Source: Terriglobia bacterium
GTDB taxonomy: Bacteria > Acidobacteriota > Terriglobia > Terriglobales > Acidobacteriaceae
Assembly (NCBI GenBank): GCA_020073385.1
Contig: JAIQFH010000006.1
Span: forward strand, 62,001-126,000
Direction: 5' to 3'
Length of the DNA: 64,000 nt
The notes beneath the pieces are model-generated. The model searched no databases. It saw only the letters and a program-made list of their open reading frames with translations, and was not told the DNA's origin. The translations under genes were made by a program, and so were the position numbers. Each line of letters starts with the position of its first letter. Position 1 is the stretch's first letter. Below, piece by piece: positions 36,638 to 46,076 of this stretch.

Positions 36638-37738
36638 ATGGAGAACAAGATTCAGCAAATCGTGATGAACAGTCTGCTTTGCCTTGCTTTAGCAGCGACG
36701 GTGGCGTGCTCCGGGAAGCAATCGCAGAATCCGCAGGCGGCCGGGATGCAAGCCATGCCTGTGAAAGTCATGGAAGCCAAAGCTATGCCCGTCAACGACG
36801 CCTCCGAATATGTGGCGACACTGAAGTCGCGCGATTCGGCGGTGATTATGCCCCAGGTCGACGGGCAGATTACGCAAATCTTCGTCCACTCGGGCGAGAA
36901 CGTTTCGGCCGGGACTGCATTGATGGAAATCGATCCGCTCAAACAGCAGGCGACAGTTAAGAGCCTGGAGAGCGCCCGGACGGCCCAGCAGGCGACTCTC
37001 AGTTGGACCAAGCAACAGTACGAGCGGGCCCAAGGACTGGCGGCAGCCGGTGTCGTGAGCAAGCAGGATCTGGATCAGGCCAAAGCCGCGATGGACGCCG
37101 CCCACGCCCAGATGGATGCGCTCGATGCGCAAGTCCGCGAGCAGGAAGTCCAGCTTCATTACTACAAGGTGGTGGCTCCGCGAGGCGGGATCGTCGGAGA
37201 CATTCCGGTGCGGGTCGGCGATCGGGTTACGAGTCAGACGCAGTTGACCACGGTCGATCAACCGGGAAGCCTTGAAGCCTACGTGTACGTCCCCGTCGAG
37301 CGGTCGGCGCAACTGAAGATGAACCTCCCGGCGCAGATTCTGGACAGCACCGGCAAGGTCTTGTCCGATACGAGGGTGAGCTTCATCTCTCCGCAGGTGG
37401 ACAGCACAACCCAGACGGTTCTGGTCAAGGCGCGCATTGCTAATGCCAATGACGCTCTTCGGCAATCGCAGTTCATTCGCGCACGGCTGGTGTGGGGCAC
37501 GCGCCAGAGTCCCGAAGTCCCCATCCTGGCGGTCACGCGGTTGGCGGGACAGTATTTTGCGTTCGTTGCCGAGCCTCAGAACGGCGGGGGATTCGTGGCG
37601 AAGCAGAAGCCGCTCACGATCGGTGAGACCGTCGGCAATAACTACGAGGTGCGCGACGGCATCAAGCCCGGAGACAAGATAATTGTCTCGGGCACGCAGT
37701 TTCTGTTGGATGGCGCGCCGGTGATTCCGATGAGCTAA
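36638..37738 (+). CDS. RND efflux periplasmic adaptor (MFP)
   Basis: A 366-residue AcrA/HlyD-type membrane fusion protein with a lipobox leader (LLCLALAATVACSG). The barrel-sandwich half-motifs are VMPQVDGQITQIFVHSGENV-like on the N-terminal side and YYKVVAPRGGIVGDIPVRVG on the C-terminal side, flanking a helical hairpin rich in Gln and Ala (ARTAQQATLSW...DAAHAQMDALDAQV). It bridges the inner-membrane pump and an outer-membrane channel. It forms an operon with the RND permease 68 bases downstream. Confidence 0.94.
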   Translation: MENKIQQIVMNSLLCLALAATVACSGKQSQNPQAAGMQAMPVKVMEAKAMPVNDASEYVATLKSRDSAVIMPQVDGQITQIFVHSGENVSAGTALMEIDPLKQQATVKSLESARTAQQATLSWTKQQYERAQGLAAAGVVSKQDLDQAKAAMDAAHAQMDALDAQVREQEVQLHYYKVVAPRGGIVGDIPVRVGDRVTSQTQLTTVDQPGSLEAYVYVPVERSAQLKMNLPAQILDSTGKVLSDTRVSFISPQVDSTTQTVLVKARIANANDALRQSQFIRARLVWGTRQSPEVPILAVTRLAGQYFAFVAEPQNGGGFVAKQKPLTIGETVGNNYEVRDGIKPGDKIIVSGTQFLLDGAPVIPMS

Positions 37739-37806
37739 GTCGACGCATTGAGCTGTTCGAGTCAGTCCGCAGTTCGGTAAGGAACATAGTCTAAGGACCC
37801 GTTCTC

Positions 37807-40800
37807 ATGTTCGTTGATTTCTTCATACACCGTCCCGTATTTGCGACGGTCTGTGCCCTGCTGATCATTTTGGCGGGAGCTGCTGTTATCCCTTCGTTAC
37901 CGATAGCCCAGTTCCCGAACCTGGCCCCGCCACAAGTTGGCGTTTCCAGCTTCTACATCGGCGCGAGTGCCCAGACCGTGGAAAGCGCGGTGACAATCCC
38001 GCTCGAGCAGCAGATCAATGGCGCCGAGGGGATGAGGTACATCAGCTCCACCAGCGGTAATGATGGGTCAAGCGGCATTCTGGTTACTTTTGACGTCTCG
38101 CGCGATCCCGACTTGGCGACGGTCGACATCCAGAACCGGGTCAATACGGCGCTCGGACGCTTGCCGGGAGCTGTGAAGTCCGTTGGCATCACGACACAAA
38201 AGAGCTCAGAAAATTTCGTGTTCGGCGCGGCAGTCATCTCCGACAACAACCAGTACAACACGCTATTCATGAGCAACTACCTCGACGTGTATGTGCGAGA
38301 CGCGCTGAAACGCATACCGGGCGTCGCCGACGTATTGATTTTCGGCGAGCGCAAGTACTCGATGCGCCTTTGGCTTGATCCGGTGCGGATGGCCGGACGC
38401 GGGCTGACTGCTCCTGACGTCGTGAATGCGCTCTCGGAACAGAACGTTGAGGTCGCGGCGGGACAGGTCGGACAGGAGCCGGCTATCCCTGGACAGCAGT
38501 ACCAGGTCAGCGTGCGCGCCGTCGGCCGCCTTAGCGAGCCCGCACAATTCGAGAACATCATTCTCAAGACCAATAACGACGGCACGCTGGTCCGCCTAAA
38601 AGACGTTGGACACGCCGAACTCGGAGCGGAGAACTACGGGTCGGATTTGAAGTTCAACGGACAGGATGCGGTTGGAATTGGCGTCTTGCAGCTCTCAACG
38701 GCCAATGCGTTGGAGGTAGATCGACGGGCAATCGCCGAACTCGAACGCTTGTCGAAAACCTTTCCGCCCGGAATGCACTACAAGCTCGCCTTCGACACTA
38801 CCGACGCTGTGGGCGAATCGATTCGCGACGTGCTGAGCACACTGGGAACAGCGATTGTGCTGGTCATTCTCGTGATCTTCATCTTCCTGGAAGACTGGCG
38901 CAGCACCTTCATTCCGGCAGTGACCATCCCGGTGTCACTCATCGGAACCTTCGCATTCGTCAAGCTGCTCGGGTTCTCGATTAACACGCTGACATTGTTC
39001 GGAATTACGCTGGCAACCGGGCTGGTGGTGGACGATGCGATTGTGGTGATTGAGAACATTGAGCGGCATATCACAGAAGGGCAGCGTGATCCACGCAAAG
39101 CCGCATCGGAAGCCATGGGTGAGGTCACAGGGGCGGTGATCGCGACTTCACTGGTGCTGGTCGCAGTCTTTGTCCCGGTAGCGTTCTTCCCGGGGACCAC
39201 CGGCATTTTGTTCCGGCAGTTCGCATTGACGATTGCCTTCTCGATCACGATTTCAGCATTTAACGCGCTGACATTATCTCCAGCATTGTCGGCACTCCTT
39301 CTAGGTCGCGAGCACGGCGGCAAGATTTGGCTTTTCCGCGAAGTCGACAAAATCGTGGCCGCGACGACGAATGGCTACCGGCGCTCGCTGCGATTCATCC
39401 TGAATTACAAATTGCCCGCAGCTGTGCTTTTCTTTGTGGGGCTGGGGCTTACGTATCTCGTGTTTACTCGCGTGCCAACCGGATTCGTGCCCGACGAGGA
39501 CCAGGGATTTCTCATCGTTGTGATGCAGGCTCCGTCGGGGGCCTCGCTCGAATACACGAAGTCCATCGGTGAGCAGGTCACGCAGGTCATGACCAGGCAG
39601 CCGGAAGTTGAGAACGTTTTTTTCGTAGCCGGGTTCAGCTTCTCGGGAGCGGCTGCAAACCAGGGGCTCATGTTTGTTTCCTTGAAGCCCTATTCACAAA
39701 GAAAGGGTGCGGAACATACCGCCCCCGCTGTGCTGAATCGGGTCCGGCCGCAATTGTTCGCGGTTTCCGGGGCGATCGTGTTTCCGACGCTGCCGCCTGC
39801 GATTCAAGGACAGGGGGCGTTCGGCGGATTCCAGTTCGTCGTGCAGGATCAGGCAGCGCACCGGCTGGATGAATTGGCCGCAGCTACGCAGGGCCTGATC
39901 AGGGAGGCGTCGCAACGAAAAGATGTGGTCAGACTGTACACGCCATTCACGGCGAATGATCCGCAGTTTATGGTGACGATCGACCGCGAGAAGGCGAAGA
40001 GCCTGCATGTGCCGCTCTCGCAGATAACCGACACGCTCGGCGTATACATGGGCTCGGCATACGTGAACGATTTCGATTTTAACAACCGCTCGTATCGAGT
40101 CTATGTGCAGGCAGACAAGCAGTTTCGCGCAACTGCCAAGGACATGAAGCAGTTCTATGTGCGCTCTGATAGCGGGGCCATGGTGCCACTCGACAACCTG
40201 CTCACCATTACGCAGACAACGACCCCGCAGGTGATCAGCCATTACAACCTGTTCCGGTCGGCAGAAATCGACGGCTCGGCGGCGCGGGGATTCAGTTCCG
40301 GACAAGCCATCGCTGCGATGGAGGAATTGGCTAAGAGACTGCCGCAGGGATTCTCCTATAGCTGGACCGGCTTGTCGCTCGAAGAGTTGCAGGCCGGCGG
40401 TACGTCGCTGATTTTGTTTGCACTGGGAACTCTCGTCATCTATCTGACACTTTCGGCGCAGTATGAGAGCTTCGTCCTGCCGTTCATTGTGCTGCTGGCG
40501 GTTCCAATGGCTCTGCTGGGCGCCCTGGGTGCGCAATGGATTCGCGGACTGCAAAACGACGTCTTCTGCCAGGTAGGGCTGGTCATGCTGGTGGGACTCT
40601 CCAGCAAGAACGCAATTCTGATCGTGGAGTTCGCGGAGCAGCTACGCGAGCGCGGATTGCCGCTCGTCGAAGCGACGGTACAGGCGGCGACGATCCGTTT
40701 GCGGCCCATCCTGATGACATCCTTGGCCTTCATTCTCGGCGTTGTACCGCTCGTCGTGGCGACAGGCGCTGGAGAGAATGGTCGGCATTCGGTCGGAACC

Positions 40801-40914
40801 ACGGTCTTCGGTGGGATGATCATGTCGACCGTGTTGAATCTGTTCTTCATTCCTGTGCTGTATCTGATTATCGAGGGCTGGAGGGAACACGGGAAGGCGC
40901 CCGAACACAGGTAG
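37807..40914 (+). CDS. RND multidrug efflux permease, HAE1/AcrB family
   Basis: A 1035-residue proton-driven pump with two repeats of six membrane helices and large periplasmic loops. The family signature FFIHRPVFATVCALLIILAG opens it, the proton-relay Asp pair lies in GLVVDDAIVVIENIERH, and the second-half signature is SSKNAILIVEFAEQLRERG. Length and architecture match AcrB/MexB. It pairs with the adaptor upstream. No outer-membrane factor (TolC-like) follows, so a shared channel from elsewhere is required. The substrate range is unknown. Confidence 0.95.
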   Translation: MFVDFFIHRPVFATVCALLIILAGAAVIPSLPIAQFPNLAPPQVGVSSFYIGASAQTVESAVTIPLEQQINGAEGMRYISSTSGNDGSSGILVTFDVSRDPDLATVDIQNRVNTALGRLPGAVKSVGITTQKSSENFVFGAAVISDNNQYNTLFMSNYLDVYVRDALKRIPGVADVLIFGERKYSMRLWLDPVRMAGRGLTAPDVVNALSEQNVEVAAGQVGQEPAIPGQQYQVSVRAVGRLSEPAQFENIILKTNNDGTLVRLKDVGHAELGAENYGSDLKFNGQDAVGIGVLQLSTANALEVDRRAIAELERLSKTFPPGMHYKLAFDTTDAVGESIRDVLSTLGTAIVLVILVIFIFLEDWRSTFIPAVTIPVSLIGTFAFVKLLGFSINTLTLFGITLATGLVVDDAIVVIENIERHITEGQRDPRKAASEAMGEVTGAVIATSLVLVAVFVPVAFFPGTTGILFRQFALTIAFSITISAFNALTLSPALSALLLGREHGGKIWLFREVDKIVAATTNGYRRSLRFILNYKLPAAVLFFVGLGLTYLVFTRVPTGFVPDEDQGFLIVVMQAPSGASLEYTKSIGEQVTQVMTRQPEVENVFFVAGFSFSGAAANQGLMFVSLKPYSQRKGAEHTAPAVLNRVRPQLFAVSGAIVFPTLPPAIQGQGAFGGFQFVVQDQAAHRLDELAAATQGLIREASQRKDVVRLYTPFTANDPQFMVTIDREKAKSLHVPLSQITDTLGVYMGSAYVNDFDFNNRSYRVYVQADKQFRATAKDMKQFYVRSDSGAMVPLDNLLTITQTTTPQVISHYNLFRSAEIDGSAARGFSSGQAIAAMEELAKRLPQGFSYSWTGLSLEELQAGGTSLILFALGTLVIYLTLSAQYESFVLPFIVLLAVPMALLGALGAQWIRGLQNDVFCQVGLVMLVGLSSKNAILIVEFAEQLRERGLPLVEATVQAATIRLRPILMTSLAFILGVVPLVVATGAGENGRHSVGTTVFGGMIMSTVLNLFFIPVLYLIIEGWREHGKAPEHR

Positions 40915-40921
40915 TCGTTAG

Positions 40922-41464
40922 CTATCCGGCGCTTTCGGTTTGATCTTTCTCATTTCCTTGCCGGGCGACCGGAACCGTATAGTCCGAAGGTTTCTTCTTG
41001 CCATCCAAAGATGCTGCCAGAGCCCGTTTCTTCTTGCGGGCTTCGCGCCGGCGCATCTTGGCCATCCATTCTCGCGAGTACATGGTGCCGCGGCATTTTG
41101 GCGACCCGCAGTAGCATGGGGCGGGATCTGCATCATCGTAGAGGTTGTAATCCCAAACCAACTCTTCGCCGGGGCCGATGTCACGGAGCGCAAAAATCCA
41201 TACTCGTCCCTTGATCTCGTCCACTTCGCAATTGGGATCGCAGGAATGGTTCAGGTACGCGCCAAGGCCTTCTCCATCGATGACGGTCTTGCCGTCTTCG
41301 AGGCCATAAAGGTAGGTACGCGGCGCGCCATCGTAGCGGCGGTCGGCTTCTTCGGGAGTAATCCGCTCACCGTCATACTCGACGACGCGAGTTCCCTTCC
41401 TGATCGCAGTGGTCGTGTAGACGCCGACAGCGTGAATGGGTGATGGGCGAACAACTAGAGGCAT
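40922..41464 (-). CDS. SET-domain protein with post-SET cysteine motif
   Basis: A 180-residue protein that is almost entirely a SET methyltransferase domain. The SAM/lysine-channel signature NHSC is at 72-75 (YLNHSCDPNCEV), the second motif GEELVWDY at about 99-106, and a post-SET zinc cluster CYCGSPKC at 117-124. The C-terminal tail is Lys/Arg-rich (MRRREARKKKR). SET domains methylate protein lysines and are mainly eukaryotic, with scattered bacterial members. A host-directed effector, or methylation of a bacterial nucleoid or ribosomal protein, are both possible; no secretion signal is seen. It converges on the RND permease with an 8-base gap. Confidence 0.92.
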   Translation of the reverse strand: MPLVVRPSPIHAVGVYTTTAIRKGTRVVEYDGERITPEEADRRYDGAPRTYLYGLEDGKTVIDGEGLGAYLNHSCDPNCEVDEIKGRVWIFALRDIGPGEELVWDYNLYDDADPAPCYCGSPKCRGTMYSREWMAKMRRREARKKKRALAASLDGKKKPSDYTVPVARQGNEKDQTESAG

Positions 41465-41669
41465 GCACTAATTTCGCACGGCGCGGGGGTTTTGGGGAGT
41501 GGAAAAAATCGAAAAGATTGGGCTGATGGAGAGCAGAGCAGATTCCTCCTGGTTCGCTACGCTCGCGCGTCGGAATGACAAGAATTTGGGTTAGGAACGG
41601 CCCCGAAGACGGGGATCACGCCTTGGATCACGCCCTGGGGTCTGAGGTCCGACGCCTGACGCCCGGTTT

Positions 41670-42308
41670 CTACGGATCGTACACGGAACTGCCGAAGCCC
41701 TCTTTACGAGCGGCTTCCTGCATCTCTTCCAGCGCCTTCTGCTGTTCCTCGAGCTGCGCCTTCATGGTATCGACTTCCTGTTGTTTCTGCTGCTGGCGTT
41801 CATTCCACTGAGCGCAGTTCGCGATGCAATTTCCGCCGGCGTAATGGATGGAGTCGCTGAGGCTCTTCATGTCCTGCTGCAGTTGAGCAACGGCGTTCTT
41901 CTGGGCCAGGATCTGGGACTTCCAGTTCTCTGCCTTTGCCTGATGGTCTCCGGTGTCAGACTGAGGCTCTGCCGGGGCGGGACTGGCCGCATGCGTCGAA
42001 ACCGGAGTCACACTGGCGCGCTCGGGCGCATCGTCATTCGTGACGAGATGCGCCGTCTTGGCCGGCGGCGCTGGAGTAGCACCCGAGGCCTGCGCATCAT
42101 GAGTCACGGCCTCTTTCGCTTTCAGTTGAGCTTCTCTCTGCTGCTTCTTCAATTTCACCTGGCGCGCGATTTCGCCGAGGGAGAGCGTAGGAGCAGGGGG
42201 CGGTGGGTCCTGGGCAGCGGATGGCTGATCCTGCGCAGGCTGGTCCTGGGCATAGGACATCGAGCACAGAAAAACGCCCGCCGCTAATCCGACGAAAAAT
42301 CTTCGCAT
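41670..42308 (-). CDS. Secreted coiled-coil protein of unknown function
   Basis: About 212 residues. A signal peptide (RRFFVGLAAGVFLCSMSYAQ) is followed by a Gln/Pro-rich segment, a basic helical stretch (IARQVKLKKQQREAQLKAKE), an Ala/Pro linker and a C-terminal coiled coil (NAVAQLQQDMKSLSDSIHYA, then WNERQQQKQQEVDTMKAQLE). Two cysteines (GNCIANC) lie between the helices. No known domain is recognised. I start at 42308 because the signal peptide begins there. Likely periplasmic and structural. Confidence 0.7.
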   Translation of the reverse strand: MRRFFVGLAAGVFLCSMSYAQDQPAQDQPSAAQDPPPPAPTLSLGEIARQVKLKKQQREAQLKAKEAVTHDAQASGATPAPPAKTAHLVTNDDAPERASVTPVSTHAASPAPAEPQSDTGDHQAKAENWKSQILAQKNAVAQLQQDMKSLSDSIHYAGGNCIANCAQWNERQQQKQQEVDTMKAQLEEQQKALEEMQEAARKEGFGSSVYDP

Positions 42309-42412
42309 CGAAAAAGGCCTCCCAGATCCGTCTGGGGACACGGAGTACTCAGCAGATCGTATCGAAGAGCCTGCGACGATTCGAGTTACCTTCGTACTCG
42401 CGCAGAACTCCG

Positions 42413-43456
42413 CTAAGCCTTTGTGAAGTCTCGGATTAGTCCGTCCAGCTTCAGCAACAGAGCCTGATTCCCCTGTCGTGGATAGCTGGCCAGGGATTCG
42501 CGATAGTGGGGCAAGTTAAATAGGAACGACTCCACCCGCTCCTTGTTCAAATCCTCCCAGTAGGCGCCGTATCCGGATTTCTCGAGCCAGTAAGCGTTGA
42601 ATGTCTGCTCGAACTGATGGCTCACTGGAACCGCCAGATAGGGCTTGCCCAGATGCAGGGCTTCGGTCACGAGTGAGAAACCGGAGTTTGCGATGACAGC
42701 GCGAGCGCTGGTGAGATCAGAGAAGAAGCCGTCGAGCGAAGGCTTCTTGAAGATGATGTTTCCATCGCTGCCCTCGCGCCCGAACCCATAGGCGACAAAA
42801 CGGCAGCGAATCGATCCCAGCAACTTCGCCAAGGCCGGCGCGGGCGAGGTCACGTAGAGCAGAACGTGGTCGCCCTCGCTAGGGATCGCGTCGAGAATTT
42901 GCTGCCGCAATAAAGGCGGGAAGAGGAACGTGTTGCGCTTACGAATGGGAGCTTTGAAGAAAGAGATCACCATGTAGGCGTTGGCGTGCGGCGTCATCAG
43001 CTTGGTCACGATTTTTGCCGCGGCCGCATCGCGCCGGTACTGCTTCGGATACGAGACCACGGCATTCGTGAGGCAATGCTGGTTGTCGATGGAGACTACC
43101 GGTAGGCCTCGCTTATGACCGACGTGGCAGGTGAGAGGCTCGAAATCAGTGATGACGAGATCGATCCTCTCGTCCTCCACCAGAGCGTTGAGCAGCGAAA
43201 GACTCTTCGCCGCGTGCGACACCGTCATCAGATTCTTCGCAATCGTGCGCTTGTAGCGGACGCGATTGTTGACGTAGGCGAAACGGAAGCCGTAGATTTC
43301 GGTAACATTGAAACTGTCTCTCAGGTTCTGCATACCTCGATCAAACGAAGCGACGTGAACATTGTGGCCCTGGCTGACCAGATGGGTGAGGACTTCTTTG
43401 GCGCGGGTAGAGTGGCCGGCGCCTTCTCCGTTGACTCCATAGAGGATGTTGGCCAT
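42413..43456 (-). CDS. MJ1255/VC2487-type glycosyltransferase
   Basis: About 347 residues of a GT-B fold glycosyltransferase. The N-terminal loop is LYGVNGEGAGHSTRAKEV and the C-terminal nucleotide-sugar site is IANSGFSLVTEALHLGKPYL, as in the MJ1255/VC2487 family of probable glycosyltransferases distantly related to MurG/UGT. The acceptor is unknown. I start at MANILYG (43456), where similarity begins; the upstream frame overlaps a REP hairpin. It shares its strand with the secreted protein at 43559-46024. Confidence 0.85.
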   Translation of the reverse strand: MANILYGVNGEGAGHSTRAKEVLTHLVSQGHNVHVASFDRGMQNLRDSFNVTEIYGFRFAYVNNRVRYKRTIAKNLMTVSHAAKSLSLLNALVEDERIDLVITDFEPLTCHVGHKRGLPVVSIDNQHCLTNAVVSYPKQYRRDAAAAKIVTKLMTPHANAYMVISFFKAPIRKRNTFLFPPLLRQQILDAIPSEGDHVLLYVTSPAPALAKLLGSIRCRFVAYGFGREGSDGNIIFKKPSLDGFFSDLTSARAVIANSGFSLVTEALHLGKPYLAVPVSHQFEQTFNAYWLEKSGYGAYWEDLNKERVESFLFNLPHYRESLASYPRQGNQALLLKLDGLIRDFTKA

Positions 43457-43517
43457 CGAGAGGGGAGTATAGCGCGCTGGCCGGAACTGTGCCCCTTGCG
43501 GCTCGCTGCGCTTCGCT

Positions 43518-43539
43518 GGACGGCCGAAGGCGGCCGTCC
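43518..43539. repeat. Short REP-like hairpin GGACGGCCG
   Basis: Perfect 9-bp stem GGACGGCCG-AAGG-CGGCCGTCC followed by CCACAC, preceded by GCTGCGCTTCGCT. It is a compensated variant of the hairpins at 1999-2020 and 27180-27201: both stem strands changed together, so pairing is kept. Confidence 0.82.
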
Positions 43540-43558
43540 CCACACGACTCGCGGTGGC

Positions 43559-46024
43559 TTACTGCTCGGGTTGCGGCACGGGCAGGGCAACGGTATCGAT
43601 CGTTGCGGGATCATCCCGGAGCTTGATGTAGAGCGTCTTGCCTTTGGGTGGGGGAATCGCCAACGCGTCCTCCACAAAGCCTTCCGGAACAGTGACCGAA
43701 TTGGCGAAATCGGCGTCGGCACTGACCGAGTCCAGCAGAAAGAGCTTGTCTCCACTCAGTGTGCACTGCTTGTCCGGAGCGCAATGAACCGCCTTCAGCA
43801 TCGGAATGCGCACCAGGTTCACGAGTGCCTGCCAATCGCCGTTGATGCCATCGCCGCTGACGGGGCGAATCTTCAAGGGGCCGAAAGCCGAGGGCCCAAG
43901 CAGCTTCATAGGATCCAGAACCGCCAGCACCGTTCTCGCGTCCTGCATGGTGAGATTCCCGTCCTTGAAACTGAGCAGGACGCGGAACGACTCATCGGCC
44001 GTGGCAACTTCGATTTTCTCACTGGCCGGAAACGCCTCCGGGACCTGAGTCTTTAGAAAGAAGTTCAGGCGGCCATCCTGCGGGAGTTCTTCCTGGCTGC
44101 CGAGCCGCACAGCCGGCGCGGCGGACGGATCAAGTTGGATGCTTTTAGTAAGAAGGTTGACCGCAGGTCGCTGGGCATCGACCTCGCTCTTCAGGTCGAG
44201 AATTCGTCCGTCCTTGAGCGAGACGTGCGCGACAATGGGGTCGCCGGGGTGAAGCTTGGTTTTTGCTGCGACGTCCGCAGTTGTGACCCTGAGTTCGTCC
44301 TGCTGGTTGGCACGCGTCAGTGAGTCGGGCTTGAACTGAATTCCGCTGAATTCAAGACTCGCGACTTGATCCAGCCGAGTGCCCTTCAGCAGGCCATCCG
44401 TATCCCCCGCATGAATGCCGAACGTGTCGAGCCGGGCTGCTTCCGCATAGGTGTGGAGAGGAATCTCGTCGACCTCATGCAGCCCGAACTTCCTGATCTG
44501 CATGGTCAGCCATCCCGCGCTGGCTTTCTGCAGCGGGACCTTCACTTCGAGTTCATCGGCTTTGGAGTTCTTCCAGTCGGTCGAAAGGATTTTTCCCTGT
44601 TCATCCTTGAGCGTCACTTCGCTGACGCAGCAGGCAGCTTGTGACTGGAGATGGAGCGTATCCTCGCGGCCGATGATGAGGGCACTGGCATCTTTCGACG
44701 CCACGATCCACTGTGCCGGGCGCGAGGTGCGCAGCCGGTAGTGTGGTCCGTCGAAGCTGTGAAAGCCCCATTGGCCGCGCAGGGTGCCGACGACTTCGCC
44801 ATCGAGATCAGACACTTCCAGGGGATGCGTGTCGACGGTAAAACCTCCGAGCACGGGATCCGGCTTGGCTTCGAGATCGATTGGGGGGCCGGATTTCGCT
44901 TCTACGTGAAGGACCATATCGTGGGCGAGTTCCGTCGCGAAAGCCAGTGGAGCGCCATCGGCCGCGAGCAGGAGCGAGGGCTTTCCCGCGCACAGCACCT
45001 GCGCTGCATCGACCGCACGAAGCGGCGGAGGCGGCGAAGTTCGAACCGGCGGCAAGCCGATCACGATAACTGACTTCGGATTGCGGAACGAGGGTGGATT
45101 GTTCAGCCGCAGATTGAGTTCATTCTGCTTGGGCAACGCCAGCGCCGGAATATATTGATACTGCGCCGTGTGCGTGGTGCCGAGAATCCTGACCACGTCG
45201 ACCACTGCTCCGATGTAAGGACTGTAGTATCCGCCGCGGGCGGTGGGCGTGGCGCTGATCTGGGCGAGAAGATCCGATGAAGGACCCGATGTCAGTGTTG
45301 CCACCATCGTCTGGCTGTGCGCGTCGTCCAGCACGAGTTGATCCGTATTCTGCGTCAGGCAGGGAACCTGCTGCGAACTCGGCTTGTCGAAACATTGCTG
45401 ATCGAGCCGGATATTCAGGCTGCGAGCCAGCATTGTCGTGCGAGACTTGAGTTGCTCCGGATCGGCGGTATAGATTTCGCGAACCGCGTCCATGTACTTT
45501 TCCAGCCGCTGGCGATCGAGACTCGCCTGCTGCAGGTCCTGCGCCGCGCGGACAAAAGCGCCGGGCTTGCCTCGAACCGCCGCGCGCAGAGTGCTGAACG
45601 CGCCTCCGGTCTCCGGAGCCAGGAAAATCAAGGCTTCTTCAGCCTCCTGGGGAACAGTGACGAAAACTCCTTCTTCGTGAACGGCGCGAGTCCAAGTTTC
45701 GACGCGGGTAAACCAGGAATCCGGCGGAGGATTGGTCGCGCCGCGCAGAAACGCGATGATCATCAGGTAGCGCACGGACTGGCTGTCAGGCAGGTCGGGA
45801 TGCAGCCACAGGCGGTCTCCAGGCTGAAGGTTAGGAACCTCTGCGATGGGCAACGTCGTGCCCGCGCGCTGAACCCGGACCTCAACTTTGGGCCCGATGA
45901 GATCGAACGCAGCATTTTCTGCTCTGGCCGCACCCGCAAGTGCCAGCGAAATCAGTAGAAAACGGATCAGGGTAGCATTGAATCGGAAATTGAAACACAG
46001 AGGTATGAGTCCCGCGAAGCGCAC
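43559..46024 (-). CDS. Large secreted protein of unknown function
   Basis: An 821-residue protein with an N-terminal signal peptide (LIRFLLISLALAGAARA). No domain is recognised. The sequence alternates short beta-rich segments (VEVRVQRAGTTLPIAEV, LHLQSQAACCVSEVTLKDEQ) with a helical part at about 120-250 and has paired cysteines (CCV, CFDKP...CLTQ, CAPDKQC) that suggest disulfides outside the cytoplasm. The many beta segments resemble repeated Ig-like or PDZ-like units, but I cannot assign them. It is followed on the same strand by the glycosyltransferase gene. It may be lineage-restricted. Confidence 0.75.
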   Translation of the reverse strand: MRFAGLIPLCFNFRFNATLIRFLLISLALAGAARAENAAFDLIGPKVEVRVQRAGTTLPIAEVPNLQPGDRLWLHPDLPDSQSVRYLMIIAFLRGATNPPPDSWFTRVETWTRAVHEEGVFVTVPQEAEEALIFLAPETGGAFSTLRAAVRGKPGAFVRAAQDLQQASLDRQRLEKYMDAVREIYTADPEQLKSRTTMLARSLNIRLDQQCFDKPSSQQVPCLTQNTDQLVLDDAHSQTMVATLTSGPSSDLLAQISATPTARGGYYSPYIGAVVDVVRILGTTHTAQYQYIPALALPKQNELNLRLNNPPSFRNPKSVIVIGLPPVRTSPPPPLRAVDAAQVLCAGKPSLLLAADGAPLAFATELAHDMVLHVEAKSGPPIDLEAKPDPVLGGFTVDTHPLEVSDLDGEVVGTLRGQWGFHSFDGPHYRLRTSRPAQWIVASKDASALIIGREDTLHLQSQAACCVSEVTLKDEQGKILSTDWKNSKADELEVKVPLQKASAGWLTMQIRKFGLHEVDEIPLHTYAEAARLDTFGIHAGDTDGLLKGTRLDQVASLEFSGIQFKPDSLTRANQQDELRVTTADVAAKTKLHPGDPIVAHVSLKDGRILDLKSEVDAQRPAVNLLTKSIQLDPSAAPAVRLGSQEELPQDGRLNFFLKTQVPEAFPASEKIEVATADESFRVLLSFKDGNLTMQDARTVLAVLDPMKLLGPSAFGPLKIRPVSGDGINGDWQALVNLVRIPMLKAVHCAPDKQCTLSGDKLFLLDSVSADADFANSVTVPEGFVEDALAIPPPKGKTLYIKLRDDPATIDTVALPVPQPEQ

Positions 46025-46076
46025 TACGACCCTCTCACAGCTGAAATTTCAGGAAAGCGCAACAATCGGCTCGCGA

